Assembly (NCBI GenBank): GCA_041391505.1
Contig: JAWKNW010000005.1
Location: forward strand, 1-64,000
Source of the DNA: Rhodothermales bacterium
GTDB taxonomy: Bacteria; Bacteroidota; Rhodothermia; Rhodothermales; JAHQVL01
Length of the DNA: 64,000 nucleotides
Direction of reading: 5' to 3'
A model generated the notes under the pieces. It was not told the DNA's origin. It searched no databases and saw nothing but the letters and a program-made list of their open reading frames with translations. The first letter of the stretch is position 1; each line of letters starts with the position of its first letter. Shown piece by piece: positions 33,807 to 42,772 of the stretch. A program made the translations under genes and the position numbers.

Positions 33807-34316
33807 TCAGGCGAGGCGGGCCGTGAACAGGCCGGTTGCCGGCAGCGCGCCGACGCTTTTGCTGTCGCCCGTCACCACACGGCGGTGGTAGTCCACCTGC
33901 CCGAGATGGTAGCCGAGATGGACGGCCAGGTGCAGAAGCATGTCGCCGGTTTCCACCACCCGGTCGCGAAGCATGTCGGGGAACGGAAGACCCAGATCGG
34001 CGCCGGAGAGCCTGGGGAAGGTGGCGCGGACCGCGGCGGTGGCGGCGTCGACGGCGGCGAGCAGCTCGGCGCGGGGCACGTTGCGGAGCCCGAATTCAGC
34101 CGTCCGGTCGCGGATGAAGTCCGATCCGCCCAGCCGGGCGCCGATAAAATGCTGGATGTTGCCGGCCAGATGCAGGACGAGCGTTCCGCCCGAGTTGGGA
34201 AGACCGGGCGGCTGCGCCCAGATCGCGTCCTCGTCCGGGTAGGCTTCGACATCATCGCGGAGGGTCTTGAGATCGCGCAGGAGGATGTGCTCCAGCATCG
34301 AGGGAAGCGGGGCCAT
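33807..34316 (-). CDS. DinB-superfamily (DUF1572-like) protein
   Basis: Four-helix-bundle protein of about 169 aa. Potential metal-ligand histidines are seen in LHLAGNIQHFIG and in LLHLAVHLGYHLGQVDYHRR, the DinB-type pattern. Members include thiol-dependent transferases for low-molecular-weight thiols (bacillithiol and similar), so a detoxification or thiol-transfer role is possible but unproven here. ATG 34316 is used; ATG 34298 (MLEHILLRD) is an alternative. It lies between malQ (82 bp) and the esterase-SMP30 gene (27 bp) on the same strand. Confidence 0.78.
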   Translation of the reverse strand: MAPLPSMLEHILLRDLKTLRDDVEAYPDEDAIWAQPPGLPNSGGTLVLHLAGNIQHFIGARLGGSDFIRDRTAEFGLRNVPRAELLAAVDAATAAVRATFPRLSGADLGLPFPDMLRDRVVETGDMLLHLAVHLGYHLGQVDYHRRVVTGDSKSVGALPATGLFTARLA

Positions 34317-34398
34317 GGTCGGTTGCGTGGGTAGGTTGGTGACGACGAAGCAATATACGTCGTCACGCGATGTGTCCCACAAGGGCGCCGCCGTCGGG

Positions 34399-35937
34399 TT
34401 ATGCGCGCTCCGGGGCGGGGCCGCGCCCGTAGAGATGGGTGAGGTGCTTGAGGCGCTCCATCGCATCGTGCGACAGCTGGTCGGCGCGGAAGCGCCAGCC
34501 CCAGTTGGGGTCGCCGACGGTGCCGGGGGTGTTCATGCGGCCCTCGCTCCGGAGTCCGATGATATCCTGTAGCGGCAACACGGCCACGCGCGCCACGGAG
34601 GCGAGCACCGCCCGGTTGAGCGCCCAGTGGATGTCGTGCTCGTCCCGCACGTCGAGGTAGTCGCGGGCATAGGTCCGGGCGCGGGCGATGACCTCGGCGC
34701 CCTGCGTGCTCTTGTCGTTGAACCACCAGCCGGCCACCGTGTCGTTGTCGTGCGTGCCCGTGTAGGCGACGAGTTCGCGCTGGTAGTTGTGGGGGAGGAA
34801 TTCGTTGCTGGCGTCCGAATCGAACCCGAACTGCAGCACCGCCATCCCCGGAAAGCCGAACTGCTGCATCAGCGCCACGACGCCGGGGGTGATGACGCCG
34901 AGGTTTTCGGCCACGACCGGCAGCGTCCCGAGGTGTTCCTCGAGCACGGTGAAGAGCCGGGCGCCGGGGCCGTCGATCCATTCGCCGTTGACGGCGGTAT
35001 CTTCGGACGCCGGCACCTGCCAGAAGGCCTCAAACCCCCGGAAATGATCGAGGCGGATGAAATCCACCTGCTTCATGATGTTGGCCATCCGCCGGGTCCA
35101 CCACTCGTAGCCGTTGCGGTGCATCCGATCCCACCGGTAGATCGGGTTGCCCCAGCGCTGCCCGGTTTCGCTGAAGTAATCCGGCGGCACGCCGGCGACG
35201 ACGGTCTGCCAGCCATCCTCATCCAGATGAAACAGCCTGGCGTTGGCCCAGACGTCGGCGCTGTCGTGGGCGACATAGATGGGCAGGTCGCCGAGGATCG
35301 AGATCGACCGCTCGTTGCAGTACGTCTTCAGGGCCTGCCACTGCCGATCGAAAAGAAATTGCCAGAACATCTGCATCCGGATGCCCTCGGCGTGGACCTC
35401 GCGCGCCTTGCGCATCGCGGCGGCGCGGCGGCGCTTCAGGTCGTCGTCCCACTCCGTCCACGTCTTGCCGTCGTGGACGAACTTGAGCACGGCAAACAGC
35501 GCATAGTCCTCGATCCAGTAGGCCTCCCGGGCGCAGTAGGCCTCGAAGGCTTCGGTCGTGATGCTGGATTCGCCGGCCACGAAGCGGCGGTAGGCGCGCT
35601 CGAGCAGCTGGAATTTGAAGTCGGATACCCGCTCGAACTCGACATGTACGGCCGAGAACTCGGGGGTATGCCAGAGGTCTTCGTCGCGCAGCAGGCCTTC
35701 GTGGCGGAGCTGGTCGGGGCTGATGAGCAGGGGGTTGCCCGCGAAGGTCGAGGGGCTGGCGTAGGGCGAGTTGCCGTAGCCGGCCGGGACGAGGGGGAGC
35801 ACCTGCCAGACGCGTTGCCCCGTATGGGCGAGGAAGTCGGCGAACTGATAGGCGGCGGCACCGAAATCGCCGATGCCGAAGGGTGACGGAAGGGAGGTTA
35901 TATGGAGGAGAATCCCACTACAGCGCGGCAGATTCAT
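34399..35937 (-). CDS. malQ: 4-alpha-glucanotransferase (amylomaltase)
   Basis: GH77 enzyme that disproportionates malto-oligosaccharides released by GlgX. It starts MNLPRCSGILLHITSLPSPFGIGDFG, the conserved opening. Catalytic motifs are IRLDHFRGFEAFW (Asp nucleophile), PVVAENLGVITPGV (acid/base Glu) and YTGTHDNDTVAGWW (Asp stabiliser). 512 aa, typical of the compact bacterial form without an N-terminal extension. It starts 19 bp from the end of the big T9SS-sorted gene on the same strand. Completes GlgB and GlgX as a degradation/recycling set. Confidence 0.96.
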   Translation of the reverse strand: MNLPRCSGILLHITSLPSPFGIGDFGAAAYQFADFLAHTGQRVWQVLPLVPAGYGNSPYASPSTFAGNPLLISPDQLRHEGLLRDEDLWHTPEFSAVHVEFERVSDFKFQLLERAYRRFVAGESSITTEAFEAYCAREAYWIEDYALFAVLKFVHDGKTWTEWDDDLKRRRAAAMRKAREVHAEGIRMQMFWQFLFDRQWQALKTYCNERSISILGDLPIYVAHDSADVWANARLFHLDEDGWQTVVAGVPPDYFSETGQRWGNPIYRWDRMHRNGYEWWTRRMANIMKQVDFIRLDHFRGFEAFWQVPASEDTAVNGEWIDGPGARLFTVLEEHLGTLPVVAENLGVITPGVVALMQQFGFPGMAVLQFGFDSDASNEFLPHNYQRELVAYTGTHDNDTVAGWWFNDKSTQGAEVIARARTYARDYLDVRDEHDIHWALNRAVLASVARVAVLPLQDIIGLRSEGRMNTPGTVGDPNWGWRFRADQLSHDAMERLKHLTHLYGRGPAPERA

Positions 35938-35956
35938 GAAGGTGCGAAGCCGAGGG

Positions 35957-38791
35957 CTATTTGATGATCATCATTTTTCGCGTTTGCGCCTGCGTGGCGC
36001 CGCTGCCCGCCCCCGACAACGGAGTGACGACGATCTGGTACAGATAGGTGCCGCTCGCCAGGCGCCCGGCGTCGAAGGCGACTTCGTGCCGGCCTTCGTT
36101 TTGTGTCGATTGATCGACCAGCACCGCCAGCCGCCGGCCCGACAGATCGTACAGGGCCAACGACACGCGGCTCTCGGTTACCAGATCGTAGACGATCCGC
36201 GTCGTCGATGCGAACGGGTTGGGGTAGTTCTGGGACAGCTGGAACACCTCCGGCTGTGGCCGCGGGTCGAACGTCTCGTCGACGCTCGCCAGGAACAGGC
36301 CCCGCCCGTGCGTCGCGGCGGCGAGCACGCCGTCGACCTGCCGAACCGCCAGGTCCGAAACAACGGCGTTGCCGATCGCGTCGCCCGCCTCCGGGTTCCA
36401 CTGGGTCGCGTTCCCGTTGAGGGACTGGGCCACGAACAGCCCGGCGCTTGTCCCGAGGAAGTAGTACGGGACGCCTTCGACGTTCAGAATCGCGGCGCTG
36501 CGCAGGGACGGTCCGGGCTGCGCGATCGTTCCCGTCAGGTTGCCCTCGACGGCCGCATAGGTCGCGCCGGCGTTCTGCGAATGATAGAGCCCGACCACGT
36601 TGTAGTTGGAGAAAACGAGGAGAATTTCGTCCGCATCGAGGGGATTGATCGCGATATCGACCAGATAGGCGCCCGCCGGCAGGCCCGTGGGGGTGATGTC
36701 CGTGGCGGAGGCGGGGTCGGTGTCGGCGTTGTCGACGCGGAAGATGCGGGGCGGCAGGGTGGTTTCCTCGCGGGTGTCGCTGGCTCCGTAGTAGAGCACG
36801 TGCGACGGCGACTCGGAGATGGCCATGGCGGTGACGACGCGCGGGGCCGGCGAGGGCAGGTCGGAGAGGGTTTCCCAACCTTCCGTGATGCCGTCCTGCG
36901 ACGTCTGGCCGCCCCGGATGCCCCCCAGGTCGCGGTGCATCCAGAGGAGCGACCCCGCGGCATAAAACATGACCTCTTCGTTGTTCGGGTTGACGACGAA
37001 CGGGCTGACGAAGAGCTGGTTGTTCGCGCTCCGGGGCTGCATGAAGCTGTAGCCGGCGAACGTGGGGTCGTCGGTCGAATTGTAGTTGAGCTTCAGGATA
37101 TCGCCCTGCTGGATGCCGACAAAGGCGAAGTCGGCGCCGAGGTAGAGCTGTCCGCCGTCGCCGACGCTGATGTTGCGCGAGTCGTCGTCGAGGTCGTCGA
37201 GGCGCAGGTAGGGCGTGCCGTTATCCTGCGTGCCGCCGGCCACGCGCGGATCCTGCGAGCTGCGCGGGAGCGCGACCGTGTAGAACTGGGATACCGTGTA
37301 GCCCCGGTTGCGATCCTCCCAGAGGACCGCGCCGGCGCGCGTGACGTCGTTCGTCATGTAGACGCCGCCGTCGTTGCCGGTGTAGAGCCGGTTGGGATTG
37401 GTGGGGTCGAAGACGAGGACGTGCTGGTCCGGATGATGGTTGTCGTAGATGCCGAAGTCGTTGTCGGCCGCGTCGTAGCCGCCGATCCACGTGTCGGTCC
37501 GGTCCAGCGCCCGCGTGGCGAAGGCGTTGGCGGATCGGTAGAGGTTGGTGCCGCCGAGCACGAGGAAGTTCTCGTCGTCGGGCTTGACGGCGAGGGCCAT
37601 GTTGTAGTTGGACTGGGTGTCGATGTTGCCGGCTTCGCCAAACGTGGGCAGGTTGTCGCTCCGGTCCTCGGAGGCGCCCGTCCGCACGTTCAACCGGTGG
37701 AGGCGGACGTCCTCGCGGTCGTTGGGCTCGGCGAGGGTGGTCGTGAAGATGTAGGCGATGTCGGGGTTCGACGGGGCGAAGGCGATCACGCTGCGCCCGT
37801 GGGTGCGGGGAAAGGTCGCCGGCGTGATGTTCGTCCAGCTCACGCCGTCGTTGCGGCTCACGTACACCCCCGGCGGATCGTTGTTGCTGGCGTCGAAGCC
37901 GGTGGAGGAGAGGGTCGCGAGCACGGTGCCGTCGGCGTTGACGGCTACGTCGCTCCAGCTGTGCTGGTTGACGCCGCCGAGCACCGGCGCCGGCACGGTC
38001 GAGTTGGGTTCGTTCTGCCCGAACGAGACGCCGCCGTCGGCGGACCGGTAGATGCCCGTCGCATTGCTCGAGACGAAGAGCGTCCCGGTGATGGGGCTCA
38101 CGGCGACCCGGTTGACGAAGTCGAACGGGCTGTCGAACCGGGTGATGTCGCGGTCGGTCGCGCCGGGGGCCTGCTGCCAGGTGCGGCCGTTGTCGAGCGA
38201 TCGGTAGAGGCCGCTCCCGAAATACGGCGCCTGCCGGTCGGGGTCGGAGGCGCTGTTGCCGGCGAATTCGCCGGAGGCGTAGTACCAGCGGCTCCTGAAC
38301 CCCGGCCGCGGGTCCTGAACGAGATCGGTTACGCTCATCGTGGCGGCGTCGACCTCCAGGGAAGTCCACGTCGCGCCGGCATCGAGGCTTTCCCACAAGC
38401 CTCCGGAGACCCCGCCGGCGAGCATGCGGCGCGGGTTGCTGAGGTCGATTGCCAGCGCCCGGGTGCGCCCACCCACATCCGCCGGACCGATGCCGAACCA
38501 GGTGAGCAACGACGCGAGGTGCCCGGTCTTTCGGCCGGCCTCGGCGATACGGCGGACGTGTTCGACCTCCGAAGCCCGGACGTTGCGCGGAATCGAATTG
38601 GTGGCCGGGTCCCGCAACTGGTGGAACAGGTAGTCCCACCGGGCAGCCTTCAGGGCGTAGCCGGCGTGCGGGGAGGATGCGCTGACCGCGCCGACCGGCC
38701 TCGGGGCCGGATCGCCGGCGTGATGCGGGAGGAAAAAAAGGCTCGCGAGCGCAAGGCCACCGATCAGGCTAACGGCGATCGTTTTTTTCAT
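35957..38791 (-). CDS. Large T9SS-sorted beta-propeller (BNR-like) secreted protein
   Basis: 944-residue secreted protein of unknown function. ATG 38791 opens a signal peptide (MKKTIAVSLIGGLALASLFF). The body holds Asp-box-like propeller repeats (ESLDAGATWTSL, SLDNGRTWQQ, SADGGVSF, SRNDGVSWTN) and a TGNDGGVYMTND repeat, with GRTRALAIDLSNP near the start as in VPS10-like surface proteins. The C-terminus is a type A T9SS sorting domain (QLSQNYPNPFASTTRI, SLALYDLSGRRL, GTYLYQIVV, RKMMIIK). Export across the outer membrane by a T9SS is therefore expected. It is divergent from the YaaW-like gene and upstream of malQ, with no clear functional link to it. Confidence 0.88.
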   Translation of the reverse strand: MKKTIAVSLIGGLALASLFFLPHHAGDPAPRPVGAVSASSPHAGYALKAARWDYLFHQLRDPATNSIPRNVRASEVEHVRRIAEAGRKTGHLASLLTWFGIGPADVGGRTRALAIDLSNPRRMLAGGVSGGLWESLDAGATWTSLEVDAATMSVTDLVQDPRPGFRSRWYYASGEFAGNSASDPDRQAPYFGSGLYRSLDNGRTWQQAPGATDRDITRFDSPFDFVNRVAVSPITGTLFVSSNATGIYRSADGGVSFGQNEPNSTVPAPVLGGVNQHSWSDVAVNADGTVLATLSSTGFDASNNDPPGVYVSRNDGVSWTNITPATFPRTHGRSVIAFAPSNPDIAYIFTTTLAEPNDREDVRLHRLNVRTGASEDRSDNLPTFGEAGNIDTQSNYNMALAVKPDDENFLVLGGTNLYRSANAFATRALDRTDTWIGGYDAADNDFGIYDNHHPDQHVLVFDPTNPNRLYTGNDGGVYMTNDVTRAGAVLWEDRNRGYTVSQFYTVALPRSSQDPRVAGGTQDNGTPYLRLDDLDDDSRNISVGDGGQLYLGADFAFVGIQQGDILKLNYNSTDDPTFAGYSFMQPRSANNQLFVSPFVVNPNNEEVMFYAAGSLLWMHRDLGGIRGGQTSQDGITEGWETLSDLPSPAPRVVTAMAISESPSHVLYYGASDTREETTLPPRIFRVDNADTDPASATDITPTGLPAGAYLVDIAINPLDADEILLVFSNYNVVGLYHSQNAGATYAAVEGNLTGTIAQPGPSLRSAAILNVEGVPYYFLGTSAGLFVAQSLNGNATQWNPEAGDAIGNAVVSDLAVRQVDGVLAAATHGRGLFLASVDETFDPRPQPEVFQLSQNYPNPFASTTRIVYDLVTESRVSLALYDLSGRRLAVLVDQSTQNEGRHEVAFDAGRLASGTYLYQIVVTPLSGAGSGATQAQTRKMMIIK

Positions 38792-38969
38792 GCGCGGCAG
38801 AGGACTTCGTCGAAGAGGCGGACGGCCAAAAATAACGGAAAGGAGAGCAGGGGATCGAAGTGGCTCCAATACACGTCAGGTACCGGTGAACCCTACGGGA
38901 TGCGTAACCTCGTTTTCATCCGAACCGTAGAACCAGCCACTCCGTTCATTGTTGCCAGCCGACGCCCGC

Positions 38970-39725
38970 ATGCACGACTTGCTTTCTCAACTCCAGGCCG
39001 CCGATTATGCCTTCCTCAACGGCCTCATCGAGTCCCCCCTCAACGCCACCGACGACCACGGGCTCGCCGAAAGGCTGACGCGGTTCGAGCGCGATCCCTC
39101 GGACGAAAACCGCGCCGAACTGACGGCCCGTCTCGAGCAGGAAATCCGGTATCTGGGCAGCTCGGACCTGGCCTACGCCTACCGCAAATTCCAGGGCCGC
39201 GAGCCCGGCGTGCCGTTCCAGGAAATCGTCCGCGACGTGGCGCGGGTGCTGAAGGTCCAGGTCGGATCGATGGGCACCGACGCGGAGCTGTTGAGGCACG
39301 TCGTGGAAACCTACGTGACGCGCGAGTTCTCGCAGCTGACGCCGGAAGAGCAGCAGGAGCTGCTGGTCAGCCTCGGCGTGGAACAGGAGCGGGCGGCCTC
39401 CTTCATCAAGAAATCTGCCGGCGTCTTCGCCCTCCCGCTGATGATCCAGGCGTTCGGGACGCTGGTGGTGGACGGGCTCATCAAGCGCGTGATCTTCGGG
39501 GCGATCGGGGCGATCATCGGGCGGCAGCTGGCGATGCGCCTCTTCGATTTTATCGCCCGGCAGTTTCCCTGGTGGGTCGCCTGGATCGGCCCGACGGCGT
39601 GGACCCTGTCGCTGGGCTGGACGGCCTTCGACATCCTGGGGCCGGCCATGCGCAAGACCATCCCCATCGTGCTCTACCTCGGCCTCTGTCAGCTGAGGGT
39701 GGATGGGTCGTTCGGCGCGTCCTGA
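38970..39725 (+). CDS. YaaW-like (UPF0174) protein
   Basis: 251-residue protein related to YaaW of Escherichia coli, function unknown. The core reads EIRYLGSSDLAYAYR, VPFQEIVRDVARVLKV and LTPEEQQELLVSLG, matching the family layout. A hydrophobic glycine-rich segment (LIKRVIFGAIGAIIG) and a C-terminal helix (IPIVLYLGLCQLR) suggest membrane association. ATG 38970 is chosen over TTG codons at 38949/38952. Its 3' end overlaps the convergent YdbT-like gene by 37 bp. Confidence 0.75.
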   Translation: MHDLLSQLQAADYAFLNGLIESPLNATDDHGLAERLTRFERDPSDENRAELTARLEQEIRYLGSSDLAYAYRKFQGREPGVPFQEIVRDVARVLKVQVGSMGTDAELLRHVVETYVTREFSQLTPEEQQELLVSLGVEQERAASFIKKSAGVFALPLMIQAFGTLVVDGLIKRVIFGAIGAIIGRQLAMRLFDFIARQFPWWVAWIGPTAWTLSLGWTAFDILGPAMRKTIPIVLYLGLCQLRVDGSFGAS

Positions 39726-41218
39726 TCCAGGGCGTAGGGCTGGGGAACGAAGTGCGTCCGGAAGCGGGCGTTCAGCGCTTCGATGAGTTGATCGGCCTCG
39801 TGCGCCGGCAGATCCACGATCTCGGAGGACGCGAAGCCGCCGGCGCCGGCGGTGTCCACGTACACGGAGCGGAGCTGCAGCCGGCGTTGAAAGAACGACG
39901 CCGAGCCGTAGATGACCTGGAATTTGGCCACCGGCATGATCCACACCGTGTGAACGAATACGCCCTTGCGGACGAAGAGCGTCGTCCCGTCGAGCGCATA
40001 GCCGTGATTCCGGTAGCGCAGAAAGGCGTAGCCCACGATGCCGGGCGTCAGCGTCAGCAGCCAGAACGCCTCGTTGCCCAGCCAGAACCAGAGCGGCACC
40101 ATCAGCAGGAGAAATCCGAACGTGTAGCGGATGACGGTCCGGCGGATCGTCAGCGGGGAGACGCGATGAAACTGCTCGGGCCAGGTGAACGGGTAGATGC
40201 GCTCGCCGATGGCCCGCGCCTCGTCGAGCGGGGCCAGCGGGGCGGCGAGCTGCGGGCCTTGCTGGGAGGATTCGAGCCCCATCGTCTGCAACTGCAGGGC
40301 GGTCCAGCCGAACTGGCGCATCAGGGCGTTGGCCCGGAACAGCATGGCCTGGACCCGTTTCAGGGGGATGGTCCCTTCGCTCAGGGTGAGCAGGCCGCTC
40401 CGCTTGTAGAGCTTGTCGCCCTCCAGCCAGAGTGTGAAGTTGTAGTGCTTGTTCAGGCTCACGAGGATGCCGGTGAGCCAGGAAAGCACGATCGCGAGAC
40501 CGACGACGACGGCGGTCAGCAGCCAGGGCGACGCGACGGCGAACTCGGCGATGGGCTTGAGGAAGCCTCGCGTGAGCCACAATTCGATCTCGTCGGGATC
40601 GGGGTTGAACTGCTGCAGCGCCGAAAACGCCACGGCGATGTAGAGGAGCGAAAAACGGAGCATGCCCACGAGGAGCACCCGCCCGAAGGGCAGGGCGAGG
40701 AGCACATCCCGATCGGGCTCCGCAGCCACGGCGGGCGCTGGGCCGGCCGGCGCGCCCTCGGCCGACTGCTGGTAGGAGCGCACGATCTCGCGGATCGCCC
40801 GGGCGCGTTCGAGGGAGACGTATTCCAGCACGCCTTCCGTCTGGGCGCTGCCGGCGGTCTCGATCTTGACCTTCGCCGTCCGGAACAGCCGGGGCAGCAG
40901 CGACTGCTCGATCTCGATGTTCTGGATCCGCTCGATCGGGATGCTCCGGTGCTGTCGGTTGAGCACGCCGCTGTGGATGAGGATTTCCCGCTCGGTGATC
41001 TGGTACCGGAACCGGAAATAGCGGAGGAAGATCAGCGGCAGCGCCAGCACGCCGTAGAGCACCACGGTGACGACGGGCATGACTTCCGCCGGCCCGCCGG
41101 ACCGGATGACGGGCCAGAGCAGGATCAGAAAGGCGGGGAGGCTGATCAGAAACCGCTGCACCAGCGTCATCGGATGCAGCATCTGGGCATCGCGCAGATC
41201 AGCCGGATGGGTCGTCAT
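39689..41218 (-). CDS. YdbT-like membrane protein with bacterial PH (bPH2) domains
   Basis: 509-residue multi-pass membrane protein with three bPH2-type repeats. The first is RYFRFRYQITEREILIHSGVLNRQHRSIPIERIQNIEIEQS; the second begins HYNFTLWLEGDKLYKRSG; the third is YRNHGYALDGTTLFVRKGVF. Each is linked to paired hydrophobic helices. Bacillus YdbS/YdbT are the best-known examples and help resist certain membrane-active agents. It overlaps the upstream YdbS-like gene by 4 bases, so they form a translationally coupled pair, and it is convergent with the YaaW-like gene. Confidence 0.88.
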   Translation of the reverse strand: MTTHPADLRDAQMLHPMTLVQRFLISLPAFLILLWPVIRSGGPAEVMPVVTVVLYGVLALPLIFLRYFRFRYQITEREILIHSGVLNRQHRSIPIERIQNIEIEQSLLPRLFRTAKVKIETAGSAQTEGVLEYVSLERARAIREIVRSYQQSAEGAPAGPAPAVAAEPDRDVLLALPFGRVLLVGMLRFSLLYIAVAFSALQQFNPDPDEIELWLTRGFLKPIAEFAVASPWLLTAVVVGLAIVLSWLTGILVSLNKHYNFTLWLEGDKLYKRSGLLTLSEGTIPLKRVQAMLFRANALMRQFGWTALQLQTMGLESSQQGPQLAAPLAPLDEARAIGERIYPFTWPEQFHRVSPLTIRRTVIRYTFGFLLLMVPLWFWLGNEAFWLLTLTPGIVGYAFLRYRNHGYALDGTTLFVRKGVFVHTVWIMPVAKFQVIYGSASFFQRRLQLRSVYVDTAGAGGFASSEIVDLPAHEADQLIEALNARFRTHFVPQPYALDQDAPNDPSTLS

Positions 41219-41703
41219 ACCGCGTCGTCCAGGATGTAGCGTTTGACGTCGTCACGCAGCCGTTCCGCCTCCTCCATTCGGAGCCCGGGCAGCACCACGT
41301 CGCCGCTGCGGCTGCCGGCGGTGTGCACGATCAGCTTGCTGAGATCGAATTCGCGCTCCAGGATGTTCTGCGACACGTCCAGGTGCTGGATGCGGCGCAG
41401 CGGCACGATCGTGCGGACCCGGTTCAGGATGCCCCGTTCGATATAGAGTTCTTCCGGGCGCAGATCGAAGCGCCAGTATCGATACCTGAGCCGCGGGACG
41501 GTCAGAATGGCGAGGATCCCGGCGGCCAGCACCGAAACCGAGAGCGCCCCGGGCGGAAGCACGGAGTCCCAGTCGCCGATAAACGCCAGGACTTCATAGC
41601 CCAGGGAAGCGATGAATAAAACGCCGGAAATGATCGAGAATTTGATCGTCCAGACAGTCTTGATGGCAGGTTCGAGCGATCGCATGGATGGGTGCGCCGG
41701 CAT
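41215..41703 (-). CDS. YdbS-like membrane protein with a bPH2 domain
   Basis: About 162 aa with two N-terminal transmembrane helices (IKFSIISGVLFIASLGYEVLAF; VSVLAAGILAILTVP) and one bPH2 domain (RYRYWRFDLRPEELYIERGILNRVRTIVPLRRIQHLDVSQN). Together with the overlapping downstream YdbT-like gene it forms the standard S/T pair; the two probably make one membrane complex. ATG 41703 is preferred; ATG 41685 is close by and an upstream in-frame ATG at 41796 would add an unlikely polar leader. Confidence 0.85.
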   Translation of the reverse strand: MPAHPSMRSLEPAIKTVWTIKFSIISGVLFIASLGYEVLAFIGDWDSVLPPGALSVSVLAAGILAILTVPRLRYRYWRFDLRPEELYIERGILNRVRTIVPLRRIQHLDVSQNILEREFDLSKLIVHTAGSRSGDVVLPGLRMEEAERLRDDVKRYILDDAV

Positions 41704-41779
41704 TTTTGATGTGGGGTGTTGAAACCCTTTGATCTCCGCAGGTTTCTTTTCGTCCACTTCGTTCCTATTCCTCGAATCG

Positions 41780-42589
41780 ATGCAAAAAGCTGACACCGTG
41801 GCGATCCTGGGGTGCGGCTGGCTCGGGCTGCCGCTCGGCGTCGCCCTGGGCGAATCCGGCCGGCGCGTGCACGGGTCGGCGCGCTCGGCCGAGCGACTGA
41901 ACGCCCTGGCCGCGGCCGGCCTCGCGCCGTTTCGCGTCGCGCTCGAACCGGACTGGCAAGGCGACGCGCCGGCCGATTTCCTGCGCGCCCGGCAGCTCGT
42001 GATCGCGCTGCCTCCGGGCCGGCGGCAGCATGACGGCGGTGCGGACTATCCCCGCAAAATCGACGCCATCGGCTCCGCTCTCGCCGGCACGCCCGTCGAG
42101 CAGGTGCTTTTCGTGAGTTCGACCTCGGTATACCCCGATCTGAACCGCGAGGTTACGGAGTCCGACGCGGGGCATGGTGTCGTGTGGGAGGCCGAGCAGC
42201 GCGTGCGCCGGTGGCCGGGCATCCGGGCTACGGTCGTCCGCATGGCGGGCCTGTACGGATACGACCGCCAGCCGGGTCGATTTCTGGCCGGCCGGCAGGA
42301 GGTCCCGCACGGCCGTGCCCCGGTGAACCTGATCCATCGAGACGACGCCGTGGGCATCCTGCGCGCCGTGATCGTGCAGGGCGCCTGGGGACAGACGTTC
42401 AACGCCTGCGCCGATGCGCATCCGGCGCGCCGCGTCTTTTATCCGGCGCAGGCCCGCCGGCTCGGGGTCGCCGAGCCGACCTTTCTCGATGAGCCGGATT
42501 ATCCCTTCAAAATCGTGGAAAACACACGCCTCCGGCGCGATCTGGGGTATGCACTGATCCATCCGGATCCGATGGCGCCGGCTCCGTGA
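41780..42589 (+). CDS. SDR/NAD(P)-dependent epimerase-like protein (YeeZ type)
   Basis: 269-residue extended-SDR-like protein. The start holds a Rossmann motif VAILGCGWLGLPLGVALG (GxGxxG), and the active-site region shows FVSSTSVYPD. VRMAGLYGYDR and NLIHRDDAVGIL follow. These match the YeeZ/SDR_a family of nucleotide-sugar-epimerase relatives, whose substrate is unknown. ATG 41780 is chosen for the tight fit before the Rossmann strand. Divergent from the YdbS-like gene by 76 bp. Confidence 0.82.
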   Translation: MQKADTVAILGCGWLGLPLGVALGESGRRVHGSARSAERLNALAAAGLAPFRVALEPDWQGDAPADFLRARQLVIALPPGRRQHDGGADYPRKIDAIGSALAGTPVEQVLFVSSTSVYPDLNREVTESDAGHGVVWEAEQRVRRWPGIRATVVRMAGLYGYDRQPGRFLAGRQEVPHGRAPVNLIHRDDAVGILRAVIVQGAWGQTFNACADAHPARRVFYPAQARRLGVAEPTFLDEPDYPFKIVENTRLRRDLGYALIHPDPMAPAP

Positions 42590-42772
42590 CCGGCCGCGTT
42601 TCGCGCCGCCCGGATCTCCGGGGCCGCCGATCCGTATGGCATGGTGCGCCGTCGTCCGTGTAACGGATTTGCGCCGCGTTGATCCAACAGGTCCGTGCCG
42701 GTGGAACCTGTAGACATATATCGCATATGTGTCACTCGTTCGCGCCTCCGATGTTCATCAGTCCGGTTGCTC

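Noticed and set aside
35873..41239. 1788-codon plus-strand open frame across several minus-strand genes
   Set aside because: It runs antisense through the T9SS-sorted gene and the bPH2 genes, and in another frame across the YaaW-like gene; low-complexity Arg/Gly/Val translation with no domains.
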